Assembly (NCBI GenBank): GCA_022791875.1
Contig: JAAVZX010000088.1
Coordinates: 1 to 45,695 of the forward strand
Source: Oscillibacter sp.
GTDB taxonomy: Bacteria; Bacillota; Clostridia; Oscillospirales; Oscillospiraceae
Reading direction: 5' to 3'
DNA: 45,695 nt
This document shows positions 26,049-33,944 of this stretch, piece by piece. The translations under genes and the position numbers were made by a program. The notes under the pieces are model-generated. The model saw only the letters and a program-made list of their open reading frames with translations, did no database searches and had not been told where the DNA came from. How positions within the stretch are numbered: position 1 is the first letter of the stretch; each line of letters opens with the position of its first letter.

Positions 26049-27251
26049 ATGGACTTTAGAAAAATCTTGGCGCTGTGCCTGCTTCCTGGTTTGCTGGCCT
26101 CCTGCGCCGCGCCGCCGACGGCGTTGGAGCTGGGCGTCTGCCGCCAGCCCGCCGCTGTTACCGTCTCTTATTTTGATGACCCCAACGTCGACTATGGTTT
26201 TACCGACCTCCGCTGCGCCGACCTCAGCGCCTGGGACCTGTCGGACCAGGCCGAAGACCTCCTTCTCGCTGACTTCGACACCCGTACCCGCTGGCCTGAA
26301 CGCCTCCCCGAAGCGTTCAGGCCCGCCGTCCTCCTGGAGCTGGGCAAGGACCCCGGCCTGGGCCTCCGCGCCCTGCACGCGCAGGGGATTACCGGCAAAG
26401 GCATCGGAATCGCCATCATCGATCAGACCCTGCTGACGGAGCATCAGGAGTACGCGGACCGCCTTCGGCTCTATCAGGAGTACCACAGCGCGGCGGAGGA
26501 AAACGCCTCCATGCACGGCCCCGGCGTGGCCTCTATCGCACTGGGAGAGACGGTGGGCGTGGCCCCCGAGGCCCTTCTGTACTTCATCGCCGACGACCTC
26601 AGCGGCAAAGGCTCCGCCCGCGACCTGACCCATTACGCGGAGGACATCGACCGCCTGATTACCCTCAACGGCACCCTCCCGGAGGGTGAAAAAATCCGGG
26701 TGATCTCCATGTCCGTAGGGTGGATGCCCGACGACCCTGGGGCGGAGGCTATAGAGGACGCTGTCGCCCGTGCGCGGGACGCGGGGATCGCCGTGGTCTG
26801 CGTCAACAGCCGCGATCCGCTTCTGGAACCGTGGATGGGTATGGGGCGTGCGCCTTACGGGGACCCTAACGCTGTTGAGGACTGCCGTCCCGGTATCTTC
26901 TGGGAGGACAGTCTCTACGCTGGGGATTACCGCGGCGCGGACGGCTCCCTGCTTCTGGTTCCCATGGACCGCCGCACCTTGGCCGCGCCCTCCGGCGGGG
27001 GCGAGTATGCCCACTACGCCTCCGGCGGTATGAGCTGGGCGGTTCCCTGGGTGGCGGGGCTGTACGCTTTGGCCTGCCAGGTGAAGCCGGATGTCACCTT
27101 TGAGGAATTCAATGAAGCCGCCCGCGCCTCCGCGCAGCCTGTGTCTGTGACCCGTGAGGGCGTGAAGTATCCCTACGGGAAAGTGGTTAACCCGCAGGCT
27201 CTGCTGGAAGCGCTGGCAGGCTCTCTCGCACCTGCAAAAGACCCTGAATGA
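26049..27251 (+). CDS. Subtilisin-like (S8) serine peptidase lipoprotein
   Basis: 400 aa from ATG 26049 (GGGAG 8 nt upstream). Signal peptide with lipobox LLASC gives a lipidated Cys19. The S8 catalytic triad can be assigned: Asp125 in IAIIDQTL, His156 in MHGPGVASIALG, and Ser329 in GGMSWAVPWVAG. Asn253 in VVCVNSRD is the likely oxyanion residue. The motifs are more divergent than usual (DQT, HGPG, GMSWAVP), so substrate range or activity may differ. It probably sits on the outer face of the membrane. The last 65 bp overlap the convergent hemW gene. Confidence 0.85.
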   Translation: MDFRKILALCLLPGLLASCAAPPTALELGVCRQPAAVTVSYFDDPNVDYGFTDLRCADLSAWDLSDQAEDLLLADFDTRTRWPERLPEAFRPAVLLELGKDPGLGLRALHAQGITGKGIGIAIIDQTLLTEHQEYADRLRLYQEYHSAAEENASMHGPGVASIALGETVGVAPEALLYFIADDLSGKGSARDLTHYAEDIDRLITLNGTLPEGEKIRVISMSVGWMPDDPGAEAIEDAVARARDAGIAVVCVNSRDPLLEPWMGMGRAPYGDPNAVEDCRPGIFWEDSLYAGDYRGADGSLLLVPMDRRTLAAPSGGGEYAHYASGGMSWAVPWVAGLYALACQVKPDVTFEEFNEAARASAQPVSVTREGVKYPYGKVVNPQALLEALAGSLAPAKDPE

Positions 27252-28344
27252 TGGCGTTGGAGACAAGGAAGCCTTGAGGGGTCAGGTGCCAACGGCCTGC
27301 TGCCTCTACAGCGTAACCTGCTTTGCGGCATTTCTCTAAGAAGGGGACGAAGGGCGTGAAGGGCCTCCCGAAACGTCTTTGGTAGTCCGCCGGGTCCAGA
27401 CCATGGGTGAGCCGCGCTCCAAGCATCAGCCATTCTTCCTCACGGTCCCGGAGGCCCATTGTCTGGCGCTCCGAGAAGACATCCTTGCCCCGCAGAAACG
27501 CTTCCAGGTCCTTGGCCCAGGCGTAGCGCACGCCTTGGAAGTCGGAGTGGGCACCGGGACCCAGACCTGCGTATTCGCTCAGGGTCCAGTATTTCAGGTT
27601 GTGCCGGGATTCCCGCCCTGGCTTTGCAAAGTTGGATATTTCGTACTGCGCGTACCCCCGCCCCGCCAGGAATTCCACGGCCTCCAGGTACATATCTGCC
27701 TGTTCCTCGTCTCCGGGCAAGGTGTCCCGGCGGGCATACAAGGGGGTGTTTTTCTCCGCTTTCAGGCCATAGCAGGACAGGTGGTTCGGGTCCAGGTCCG
27801 CGGCGGCGTTCAGGTTTTCCAGCCACCGGGCGCGGGTCTGTCCAGGGAGGCCGTAGATCAGATCCAGGGACAGGCTGTCAAAGCCCGCCCTCCGCGCCGC
27901 CGCCACGGCTGTGCGGACCTGCCCCATCGTATGCACCCGCCCCAGCGCGGCCAGTTCCCCATCGTCGGCGGACTGCATTCCCAGCGAAATCCGGTTGAAC
28001 CCGGCCCGCCGGAGGCGCGCCAGGGCGTCGGGATCTCCGGCGGAATCCGGGTTCGCCTCCAGGGTGATCTCCGCCTCCGGCGAGACGGTACAGCGCCGGA
28101 ACACGGCCTCCAGCAGCGCCGTGAGGCGTTCCGCGCCTAAGAAACTGGGGGTCCCGCCGCCGAAGTAGACGGTATCCACCGTGTACCCGTCCGCGGGCAG
28201 GGCTTCTATCCGGCGGCACAGGGCGGCGGTGTAGGCGTCCATCTGGTCCTCCCGGCGGGGGAGGGAGTAGAAGTCACAATAGATGCACTTCTGTCTGCAA
28301 AAAGGGATATGCAGATAGAGGCCCAAAGTCTTGTCCGGATTCAC
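27187..28344 (-). CDS. hemW: Radical SAM heme chaperone HemW
   Basis: 385 aa from GTG 28344, with AGGGG 6 nt upstream; an in-frame GTG at 28374 lacks a site. The [4Fe-4S]/SAM motif CRQKCIYC uses Cys16, Cys20 and Cys23, with the HemW-type fourth residue F in CIYCDFYS. Further seen: YFGGGTPS, EANPDS, RISLGMQS and LDLIYGLPGQT. HemW-type proteins bind heme and deliver it to respiratory enzymes; older annotation calls them oxygen-independent coproporphyrinogen oxidase. Its 3' end overlaps the S8-protease gene tail to tail. Confidence 0.9.
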   Translation of the reverse strand: MNPDKTLGLYLHIPFCRQKCIYCDFYSLPRREDQMDAYTAALCRRIEALPADGYTVDTVYFGGGTPSFLGAERLTALLEAVFRRCTVSPEAEITLEANPDSAGDPDALARLRRAGFNRISLGMQSADDGELAALGRVHTMGQVRTAVAAARRAGFDSLSLDLIYGLPGQTRARWLENLNAAADLDPNHLSCYGLKAEKNTPLYARRDTLPGDEEQADMYLEAVEFLAGRGYAQYEISNFAKPGRESRHNLKYWTLSEYAGLGPGAHSDFQGVRYAWAKDLEAFLRGKDVFSERQTMGLRDREEEWLMLGARLTHGLDPADYQRRFGRPFTPFVPFLEKCRKAGYAVEAAGRWHLTPQGFLVSNAIIQGLLQVRESLPALPAEPAG

Positions 28345-28494
28345 AGCAATCCCCTTTCTGAATGGTTTTCCCACAGTTTACGCCATTCCGCCGCATTTTT
28401 CAATCCCATTTTTTAAGAAGCGGTCCGCGCATATTTTCCCGCGCTCCGCAGAAGCTAAACGGGCACAAAAAACCACCGGAAAAGGGGAATTTAT

Positions 28495-28932
28495 ATGGAT
28501 ATGACGCCCAAGGAATACCAGGATTATGTAAAACAGCAGGCGAAGAAATCGCCGATTGTCAAGGACACAATTCTGGCCTTTGTAATTGGCGGCGCGATCT
28601 GCGTACTGGGTCAGGCGATTATGAACGGCTGGTCCAGCGCGGGTCTGGGGAAGGAGGACGCGGGCACGGCCACGTCCTGCACGCTGGTTCTGATATCCGC
28701 GCTTCTGACGGGCCTGAACCTGTACGGCAAGATAGCCCGCTACGGCGGCGCGGGCACGCTGGTGCCCATCACCGGCTTTGCCAACGCCGTCGTCTCCCCC
28801 GCCATCGACTTCAAGAGTGAGGGCTTCGTCACCGGCATGGCGGCAAAGATGTTCACCGTAGCAGGCCCCGTAATCGTCTTCGGTGTCTCCGCCAGCGTCC
28901 TCTACGGCATCGTCCTAGCGCTCATAGGCTAA
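28495..28932 (+). CDS. spoVAC: Stage V sporulation protein AC
   Basis: 145 aa with three or four hydrophobic segments. SpoVAC is part of the channel that moves dipicolinic acid into the forespore and out again at germination. The family-like N-terminus (TPKEYQDYVKQQAKKSPI) and internal TGLNLYGKIARYGGAGTLVPITGFANAVVSPAID-type core are present. ATG 28495 has AGGGG 7 nt upstream. Its usual partners spoVAD and spoVAE do not follow; instead there is a hairpin, an H2 repeat and a convergent gene. It may be an orphan paralogue or the operon may be split elsewhere. Confidence 0.92.
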   Translation: MDMTPKEYQDYVKQQAKKSPIVKDTILAFVIGGAICVLGQAIMNGWSSAGLGKEDAGTATSCTLVLISALLTGLNLYGKIARYGGAGTLVPITGFANAVVSPAIDFKSEGFVTGMAAKMFTVAGPVIVFGVSASVLYGIVLALIG

Positions 28933-28936
28933 AGCA

Positions 28937-28968
28937 AACCGCCCGCACCAAAAGAGGCGCAGGCGGTT
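28937..28968 (+). terminator. Possible terminator after spoVAC
   Basis: AACCGCCCGC..GCGCAGGCGGTT imperfect stem just after the stop codon, followed by an AT-rich stretch without a long U-tract. Confidence 0.4.
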
Positions 28969-28978
28969 ACATATAAAA

Positions 28979-29085
28979 GTGATCTGCCAGGGTCCAGGGA
29001 GGCGCGTGCCTCCCTGGTGGGGTCCAGGGGCAAAGCCCCTGGCCGCCGGAGGCGGGAAGCCCCGCTGGCAGCCCCCCGTCCATCG
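28979..29085. repeat. H2-family hairpin repeat, longest copy
   Basis: GATCTGCCAGGGTCCAGG, palindrome CCAGGGAGGCGCGTGCCTCCCTGG, hairpin CCAGGGGC-AAA-GCCCCTGG, then CCGCCGGAGGCGGGAAGCCCCGC, between spoVAC and the DUF4358 lipoprotein. Confidence 0.7.
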
Positions 29086-29100
29086 TCCCCCGTAAACGCG

Positions 29101-29610
29101 TTACGCAAAGAGCGCGTTGAACGCTTCCACTACGCTTTCGGCGTTTTCGCCGGCGACCATCATTACGTAGTTTCCGTTGGTTACGATGCGGGAGTTCTTT
29201 TTCCAGCCCTCGATGCTCTCGGGATACCAGGCGCCGCCGGGGTTGGAGCTGTCGCCGACCTGGTAGTCGATGCGGGCCTGGAAGAGTTCTTCCGCGGCTT
29301 TGGCGCCTTCGGCGTCCGACGCTTCCACGAGGGCAATCTCGCCTACGGCGGCGGAAATCTGCGCCATGCTTACGACGCACTGCTTCAGATCAAGGTCCGA
29401 CAGGCCGGGGTACAAGCCCTCCAGCATCTCGCCCTCTGCCAGGGCCATGGCGGGCCATTCGCCGTCTTGGATCTGCTCTTCATAGAAGGCGTTCAGGTCT
29501 ACAGGCTCCTGGGGCGCGTCGTCCTTCTGGCCGGGAGCGCCGCCGCAGGCGGCCAGAAGCAGTACGAGGCTCAGCGCCGGGAGCAGCGCGTTCATCATCT
29601 TTTTCATCAT
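29101..29610 (-). CDS. DUF4358 domain lipoprotein
   Basis: 169 aa. The signal peptide and lipobox (LSLVLLLAACGG, Cys22) are followed by a compact domain with MAQISAAVGEIALVE, ELFQARIDYQ and SRIVTNGNYVMMVAG, typical of the DUF4358 family found in clostridial lipoproteins. Function unknown. ATG 29610 follows AGGAG by 6 nt; a second Met is the next codon. It is convergent with spoVAC and separated from the AT-rich gene upstream by about 125 nt. Confidence 0.85.
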   Translation of the reverse strand: MMKKMMNALLPALSLVLLLAACGGAPGQKDDAPQEPVDLNAFYEEQIQDGEWPAMALAEGEMLEGLYPGLSDLDLKQCVVSMAQISAAVGEIALVEASDAEGAKAAEELFQARIDYQVGDSSNPGGAWYPESIEGWKKNSRIVTNGNYVMMVAGENAESVVEAFNALFA

Positions 29611-29736
29611 CGTTTTCTCCTTGCGTTCATGCAGTATTTTTTACGGGCCTTGCCCGTTCCCCTCTTATGACGGATGGTCCTGCAAAAAGGTTCCCGCTTT
29701 TGAGGGAAAATATGCAAATTTTTTTGAACGTCGGAG

Positions 29737-30606
29737 TCATTCGTATACCGGTTCAAACCGCCTCAATCGCTTCGCCCAATCCTCTTTTTTCATAAACCTT
29801 GTGCGCTCCGGTAAAATAATCAGCGGTTTCAAAAGGCAATATAACACCTGAAACCGGACTTCTATCGTCTCTAATGCCGGTTCGCTTATCTGGCCGGAGG
29901 TTCGATCCAAAATGTCAAGAAAGAGCTTTTCTTTTTCCGTTTTGGCATGAATCCCATCGGGAATTTCAGCGCCAACCTTCTTTGCCCATTCGGGACTCAA
30001 AATCTGTATAAAATTGGGGCATGGAATGCCAAACCAGAAATCAAAACGAAGGTTGTGCCAATCGCTTTCTTCACTGTTTACATATTTTAAGCTTTTCAAC
30101 GCCCTTATACCGTATCCCATACTTCCCGGATAGTGAAGTACGTTGATGGCCATTTCGTATCCTGCGCTTGCATATAGAACATTCAGACTGCGATTGATAT
30201 ACTCCATAAATTGATAGATTTCCGACCATTCTGTATCAACAGGGCATTGGAAATAGAGATAATTGTATATAGATTCTGAATTTACCAACGCTATGCAGGC
30301 ATGAATCGTCTGCAAATATTGCGGAGCGCAGTTATTGAATTGCAGATAATGTGTGCAAGTAAAATCTTTGCCGTCAAATTCCCGATGAAAGACTTTCCGC
30401 CATCCGCCGCGAATATTTCTTATGTTTTGATAATCATTTGTGCCGCGCTTTTTCGTAAATTCCCCATGGGTCATGAGAAGGAATGTTTCTGTGATTCCTT
30501 CCAATCCGGCAACGATTTCTTCATCAATCCAATCCTTAAAATAGAAGACCATCCCTTTTCTCAGGCCTATTTTTTCTGTTTCCTCAAAATTAAAAAGATT
30601 GTTCAC
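29737..30606 (-). CDS. AT-rich protein of unknown function (immunity-protein-like)
   Basis: 289 aa, starting at GTG 30606 about 7 nt after GGTGAT. No signal peptide or membrane segment. The protein is rich in aromatic residues (MVFYFKDWIDEE, NYLYFQCPVDTEW, DFWFGIPCPNF). Base composition is clearly lower in GC than its neighbours, which suggests transfer. The overall look (WxxIYQF, GYxxA, ALKSLKYVNS) reminds me of DUF3396-type immunity proteins of polymorphic-toxin systems, but I cannot confirm it and no toxin gene is next to it. It has its own promoter (30638-30666). Confidence 0.65.
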   Translation of the reverse strand: MNNLFNFEETEKIGLRKGMVFYFKDWIDEEIVAGLEGITETFLLMTHGEFTKKRGTNDYQNIRNIRGGWRKVFHREFDGKDFTCTHYLQFNNCAPQYLQTIHACIALVNSESIYNYLYFQCPVDTEWSEIYQFMEYINRSLNVLYASAGYEMAINVLHYPGSMGYGIRALKSLKYVNSEESDWHNLRFDFWFGIPCPNFIQILSPEWAKKVGAEIPDGIHAKTEKEKLFLDILDRTSGQISEPALETIEVRFQVLYCLLKPLIILPERTRFMKKEDWAKRLRRFEPVYE

Positions 30607-30637
30607 AGCAAATCACCAACCCCAATTTATCAAACCG

Positions 30638-30666
30638 ATTCTATCACGATTGCTCTCCCGTTTCAA
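30638..30666 (-). promoter_or_regulatory. Promoter of the AT-rich gene
   Basis: Minus strand -35 TTGAAA (30661-30666) and -10 TAGAAT (30638-30643), 17 bp apart, giving a leader of about 25 nt. Confidence 0.6.
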
Positions 30667-30691
30667 GGCAGCCCCCGTCCCTTTTCCCATG

Positions 30692-30720
30692 TTGACAATC
30701 CCGCCCAAAGCGGCTACAAT
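30692..30720 (+). promoter_or_regulatory. Strong promoter facing an IS remnant
   Basis: -35 TTGACA (30692-30697), 17-bp spacer, -10 TACAAT (30715-30720). Directly downstream is only a transposase fragment on the other strand. The next + strand gene (DUF1643) starts about 300 bp away and may now be driven from here. Confidence 0.6.
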
Positions 30721-30777
30721 GAACGAGGTAAAAATTACACAAAAGGATCTGAGCCGCAGCCCCTGACCGCCGCCCGT

Positions 30778-30960
30778 TCAGCAGCGAGAAAAGCCTCCTG
30801 AAGTTTTTGCGTAACGAGTGGCAATATCCCTCCAACGTTTCAGGGCGAGGAAACCGTTCTCAACCAGACAGCGTAGTCTATAGAGATATTTGTCGTATTC
30901 ATGTTGCTCCCTGCGGTTCATTTTTGGTGGAATGACAGCTTCCATGCGCATCCACTTAAA
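30778..30960 (-). pseudogene. C-terminal fragment of an IS5-type transposase
   Basis: About 58 residues read AVIPPKMNRREQHEYDKYLY, then RLRCLVENGFLALKRWRDIA and TRYAKTSGGF, closely resembling the C-terminal end of IS5-group DDE transposases (AVIPPKxNR..YDK..Y..RHLVEN.F..LKRWR.IATRYAK). The glutamate of the DDE triad would be in LVEN. The upstream two thirds are missing, and the DUF1643 gene region begins right after it. Confidence 0.75.
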
Positions 30961-31015
30961 AATCAATATTATAAAAAAAACACCCAAAACCCCAAAGAAA
31001 CGGAGGCCCCCACCC

Positions 31016-31627
31016 ATGCCCCACATCCCCCAAAGCCCCACCACCGCCGTCCCCCTGGCCCCCTTCCTCCCCGCCCTGAAAGCGGCCCTCCTCCCCTCCC
31101 CCGACTACGACGTAACCCGCTGGCTCTACGTCCCCAACACCTACTCCGACTACCGCTACATCCTCGGCACCCGCGGCCAGAACCCCCTTATCTGCATCGG
31201 CATCAACCCCTCCACCGCCGCCCCCGACGCCCTGGACCCCACCCTCCAATCCGCCCAGCGCATCGCCCTTGCCAACGGCTACGACAGCTTCCTCATGTTC
31301 AACGTCTACGCCCAACGCGCCACCCGCCCCGACGACATGGAAAAAAACTGCAACCCCACCCTCCACGCCCAAAACCTCGAAGCCTTCCAATACCTCATCT
31401 CCCTATCCCCCAACCCCGCCATCTGGGCCGCCTGGGGCAACATCATAGACAAACGCCCCTACTTAAAAGAATGCCTCCGCGACTTCGCCCAATCCGCCCA
31501 ATCCCAAAACGCCCACTGGTTCACCGCCGGCCCCCCACTCAAATCCGGCCACCCGCACCACCCACTGTACCTCCGCAAAGACACCCCCCTGCTGCCCTTC
31601 GACATCACCGCATACCTCGCGCGTTGA
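31016..31627 (+). CDS. DUF1643 domain protein
   Basis: 203 aa from ATG 31016 (GGAGG 9 nt upstream). The DUF1643 core is recognisable: YRYILGTRGQNPLICIGINP and STAAPDALDPTLQSAQRIA, then LMFNVYAQRATRP and WAAWGNI. The function of this family is unknown; it is often found in mobile or accessory regions. The coding strand is extremely C-rich with very few T in third positions, a bias shared by folD and xpt. It lies between an IS remnant and an H1 element. Confidence 0.85.
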   Translation: MPHIPQSPTTAVPLAPFLPALKAALLPSPDYDVTRWLYVPNTYSDYRYILGTRGQNPLICIGINPSTAAPDALDPTLQSAQRIALANGYDSFLMFNVYAQRATRPDDMEKNCNPTLHAQNLEAFQYLISLSPNPAIWAAWGNIIDKRPYLKECLRDFAQSAQSQNAHWFTAGPPLKSGHPHHPLYLRKDTPLLPFDITAYLAR

Positions 31628-31635
31628 CGGGAGTG

Positions 31636-31966
31636 CCTACATACGGGGGGCCTCCGGCGGCTTACTTTTCTTGAAAGAAAAGTAAGCAAAAGAACTTTAA
31701 CTCGACGCGAACCTGGTGGTTGTTAGAGCTTGTTGCGCAGTAACCATGTGCCTGCGTGTGGGGCATACCTTTCCGGTATGCCCCACAGATTTTCTTATTA
31801 AGATATAAAAAATCTGTGGGACCTTCTATCGCAATAGAAGGTCCCACATGCACTTCCCACGTTACCGTGCGGAAAACTTTCGCAACTGCCAATGCGTAGA
31901 GCGGTATTAAAGCTCTTTTCGGTTCCTTTTCTCTCGAGAAAAGGAACCCGCCGGAGGCCCCCCGTA
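31636..31966. repeat. H1-family intergenic element, near-complete copy (331 bp)
   Basis: Left end TACATACGGGGGGCCTCCGG, left terminal hairpin 31661-31686, internal hairpins 31757-31787 (13-bp stem, arms TGTGGGGCATACC) and 31815-31848 (15-bp stem, arms TGTGGGACCTTCTAT), right terminal hairpin 31921-31948 and the end CCGCCGGAGGCCCCCCGTA. Same order of parts as the copy at 10581-10922, but with different stem sequences. It fills the gap between DUF1643 and the convergent SDR gene. Confidence 0.78.
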
Positions 31967-31978
31967 TGGCACGCACTC

Positions 31979-32767
31979 TCAATGCAGAATCAGCCCGCCT
32001 GTAACGTTAATCCCCTGCCCCGTCATATTGTCGGCAAAGGAGGAGGACAGGTACAGGAACATCCTCGCCACGTCCAGCTCTGTCTGCGGGCGCTTCAGGG
32101 GGATGCCGCTGATGCGCTCTTCCCAGTACGCGTCCGCGTCGCCTCCGGCTTGCGTTACGTCGTCCAGAAGCTTCTCCCAGATCCGGGTCCGGACTATGCC
32201 GGGACATACGCAGTTCACGTTGATATTGTACGGGGCCGCGTACTTCGCTATCGCCTGGGTCATACCTGTCACGGCGAACTTCGCCGCCGTGTACGCAATG
32301 TTGGTCGGATAGCCCTCCTTGCCGGACATGGAGGACATATTGACAATCTTGCCCGTCCGGTTCGGAATCATCACACGCAAAACCGCCTGGTCCACTAAGA
32401 AAGTGCCCTTGGCGTTCACGTCCATCATCATGTTATAAATTTCCTCCGGCATCTCCAGGAAGTCCACCTTCGTGCTGGCTCCGGCGATGTTGTTGAGGAT
32501 ATCAATCCTGCCGAAAACCTCCATGGCCTTCGCCACCATGGCGTCCACGTCCGCCTTGACGGTGACGTTGCACTTGCAGTGCGCCGTCCGGACGCCGTAA
32601 CGCTCCTGAATCTCCGCCGCGGTTCTGGCCGCGGCCTCCGCGTCCATGTCGGCCACCAGAACGTTCGCCCCCGCCTCTGCCAGAAGCAGGGAGGTTGTGC
32701 GGCCCATGCCGCCCGCGCCGCCGGTGACGACGGCGTTCTTGCCCGCCAGTGAAATCTCTGCGCCCAT
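31979..32767 (-). CDS. SDR-family NAD(P)-dependent oxidoreductase
   Basis: 262 aa classical short-chain dehydrogenase. Cofactor motif TGGAGGMGR (residues ~15-23), acidic VADMDAEAA after beta-2 suggesting NAD preference, NNIAGAS, catalytic Ser in VNMSSMSG and the YxxxK pair in IAYTAAKFAVTG, then PGIVRTRIWEKL. The substrate cannot be told; similarity is to the glucose/sorbitol-type or 3-oxoacyl-type dehydrogenases. ATG 32767 has AAGGAG 9 nt upstream. An AraC-type regulator lies upstream on the same strand, about 120 nt away, which may control it. Confidence 0.9.
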   Translation of the reverse strand: MGAEISLAGKNAVVTGGAGGMGRTTSLLLAEAGANVLVADMDAEAAARTAAEIQERYGVRTAHCKCNVTVKADVDAMVAKAMEVFGRIDILNNIAGASTKVDFLEMPEEIYNMMMDVNAKGTFLVDQAVLRVMIPNRTGKIVNMSSMSGKEGYPTNIAYTAAKFAVTGMTQAIAKYAAPYNINVNCVCPGIVRTRIWEKLLDDVTQAGGDADAYWEERISGIPLKRPQTELDVARMFLYLSSSFADNMTGQGINVTGGLILH

Positions 32768-32889
32768 GATTCATTCTCCTTTTTATCGTCAGTTTTTGAG
32801 GGGAAGCCCTGGGTCCCATTGTAGGCCATGGGCTCCGGAAAAGCCATGCCCTATGGCCTCCCCTGCATTTCAAATCTGATACAAAACCG

Positions 32890-33762
32890 TCACTGCTTCC
32901 CCTCGGCGATGTGGCTGCGGTACTCCTCCGGACTCATGCCCACAATTTTCTTGAAGCCCTTGTAAAAATTGCTGTAGTTGTGGTAGCCCACCTGTTCCGC
33001 TATCTCCACGATGTCAAGGTTCTGATACATGAGCTGCCTGGCCCGCCCGATGCGCTTCTCGATGACGTAGCTCACCAGGGGGGTCCCCGTGACGCTCTTG
33101 AAGAGCTTGCAGACGTAGGTGACGCTGTAGTTGTACTTTCCCGCGATATCCTTGAGGGAGATAGGGGTGGCGAGGTTCTCCTCGATATCATGGAGGATGG
33201 AGCCCACCACCTGGATCTGGCGGAGCCTGGCGATCTCCTGCACGGGTTCCAGGGCCAGGTCGCAGTAGAGGCTGCCCAGAATCCGGTGGATGATGGAATT
33301 GGCGATGATTTCCTCCCCCGGGGAGTTCCCCAGCTGCTGGAACTCCTGGATCATGTGGGGGTACTTCTGGAAGCTGAGCATATCCAGGTGCAGGATGGGG
33401 TACTGGGGATTCTGCTCGGAGAAGAGGCGGTAGAGGTTGGCGCTCTTTTTGGAATAGTCCCCCAGGATGCGGGGCTCGATGCCCATGCAGAAGCGCATAT
33501 GCCCTTCGTTCTCCGCGCAGTCCATGATATGGGTTTCAAACATCCGGCAGAAGATGACGTCCCCCTTCCGGACGGTGTAGACGCCGGACTCCGTGCGGTA
33601 CGGGGCCTCCCGGTCCCCGAGATAGAAGGTGATCTCGTAGTAGTCATGGTAGTGCTCATAGTAGCTGGTATTCCCTGCGTGGTCGTGCATGACGGCGTGG
33701 TAGTCGTTTTCCGGAATGAGCAGGGAGAGCTTGGAGAGCAGGGACGCGTTTGGCTTGCGCAT
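32890..33762 (-). CDS. AraC-family transcriptional regulator with cupin-like sensor domain
   Basis: 290 aa. Residues ~15-150 form a cupin-like ligand-binding domain (YYEHYHDYYEITFYLGDRE, YTVRKGDVIFC). The C-terminal ~100 residues carry two helix-turn-helix motifs: ISLKDIAGKYNYSVTYVCKL and DIVEIAEQVGYHNYSNFYKG, ending SPEEYRSH. It is divergent from the YhaN-like ATPase gene and precedes the SDR gene, the more likely target. ATG 33762 follows AGGAG at a long 11-nt spacing. A good promoter lies at 33812-33840. Confidence 0.9.
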   Translation of the reverse strand: MRKPNASLLSKLSLLIPENDYHAVMHDHAGNTSYYEHYHDYYEITFYLGDREAPYRTESGVYTVRKGDVIFCRMFETHIMDCAENEGHMRFCMGIEPRILGDYSKKSANLYRLFSEQNPQYPILHLDMLSFQKYPHMIQEFQQLGNSPGEEIIANSIIHRILGSLYCDLALEPVQEIARLRQIQVVGSILHDIEENLATPISLKDIAGKYNYSVTYVCKLFKSVTGTPLVSYVIEKRIGRARQLMYQNLDIVEIAEQVGYHNYSNFYKGFKKIVGMSPEEYRSHIAEGKQ

Positions 33763-33811
33763 GGCAGGGTCATCTCCTTCCCGTTTTTCTTACAGGCGTC
33801 TTTTTGCTTCC

Positions 33812-33840
33812 ATGATAGCATAAATTCCCATATTCGTCAA
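33812..33840 (-). promoter_or_regulatory. Promoter of the AraC-type regulator
   Basis: Minus strand -35 TTGACG (33835-33840) and -10 TATCAT (33812-33817) with 17-bp spacing. Confidence 0.65.
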
Positions 33841-33944
33841 AGCAATCTGCATAAATTTCAAATTTTTTCCCCATGGTACTGTGCAAATCCGGCGGGGTGT
33901 GCTATACTGGATTGAATTCTGATGAAAAAAGAGGAGGGAGCGCC

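Noticed and set aside
33880-33908. Promoter of the YhaN-like ATPase (TATACT at 33903)
   Set aside because: The -10 is fair but the -35 at 17 bp (TGTGCA) is poor; I could not support it beyond a guess.
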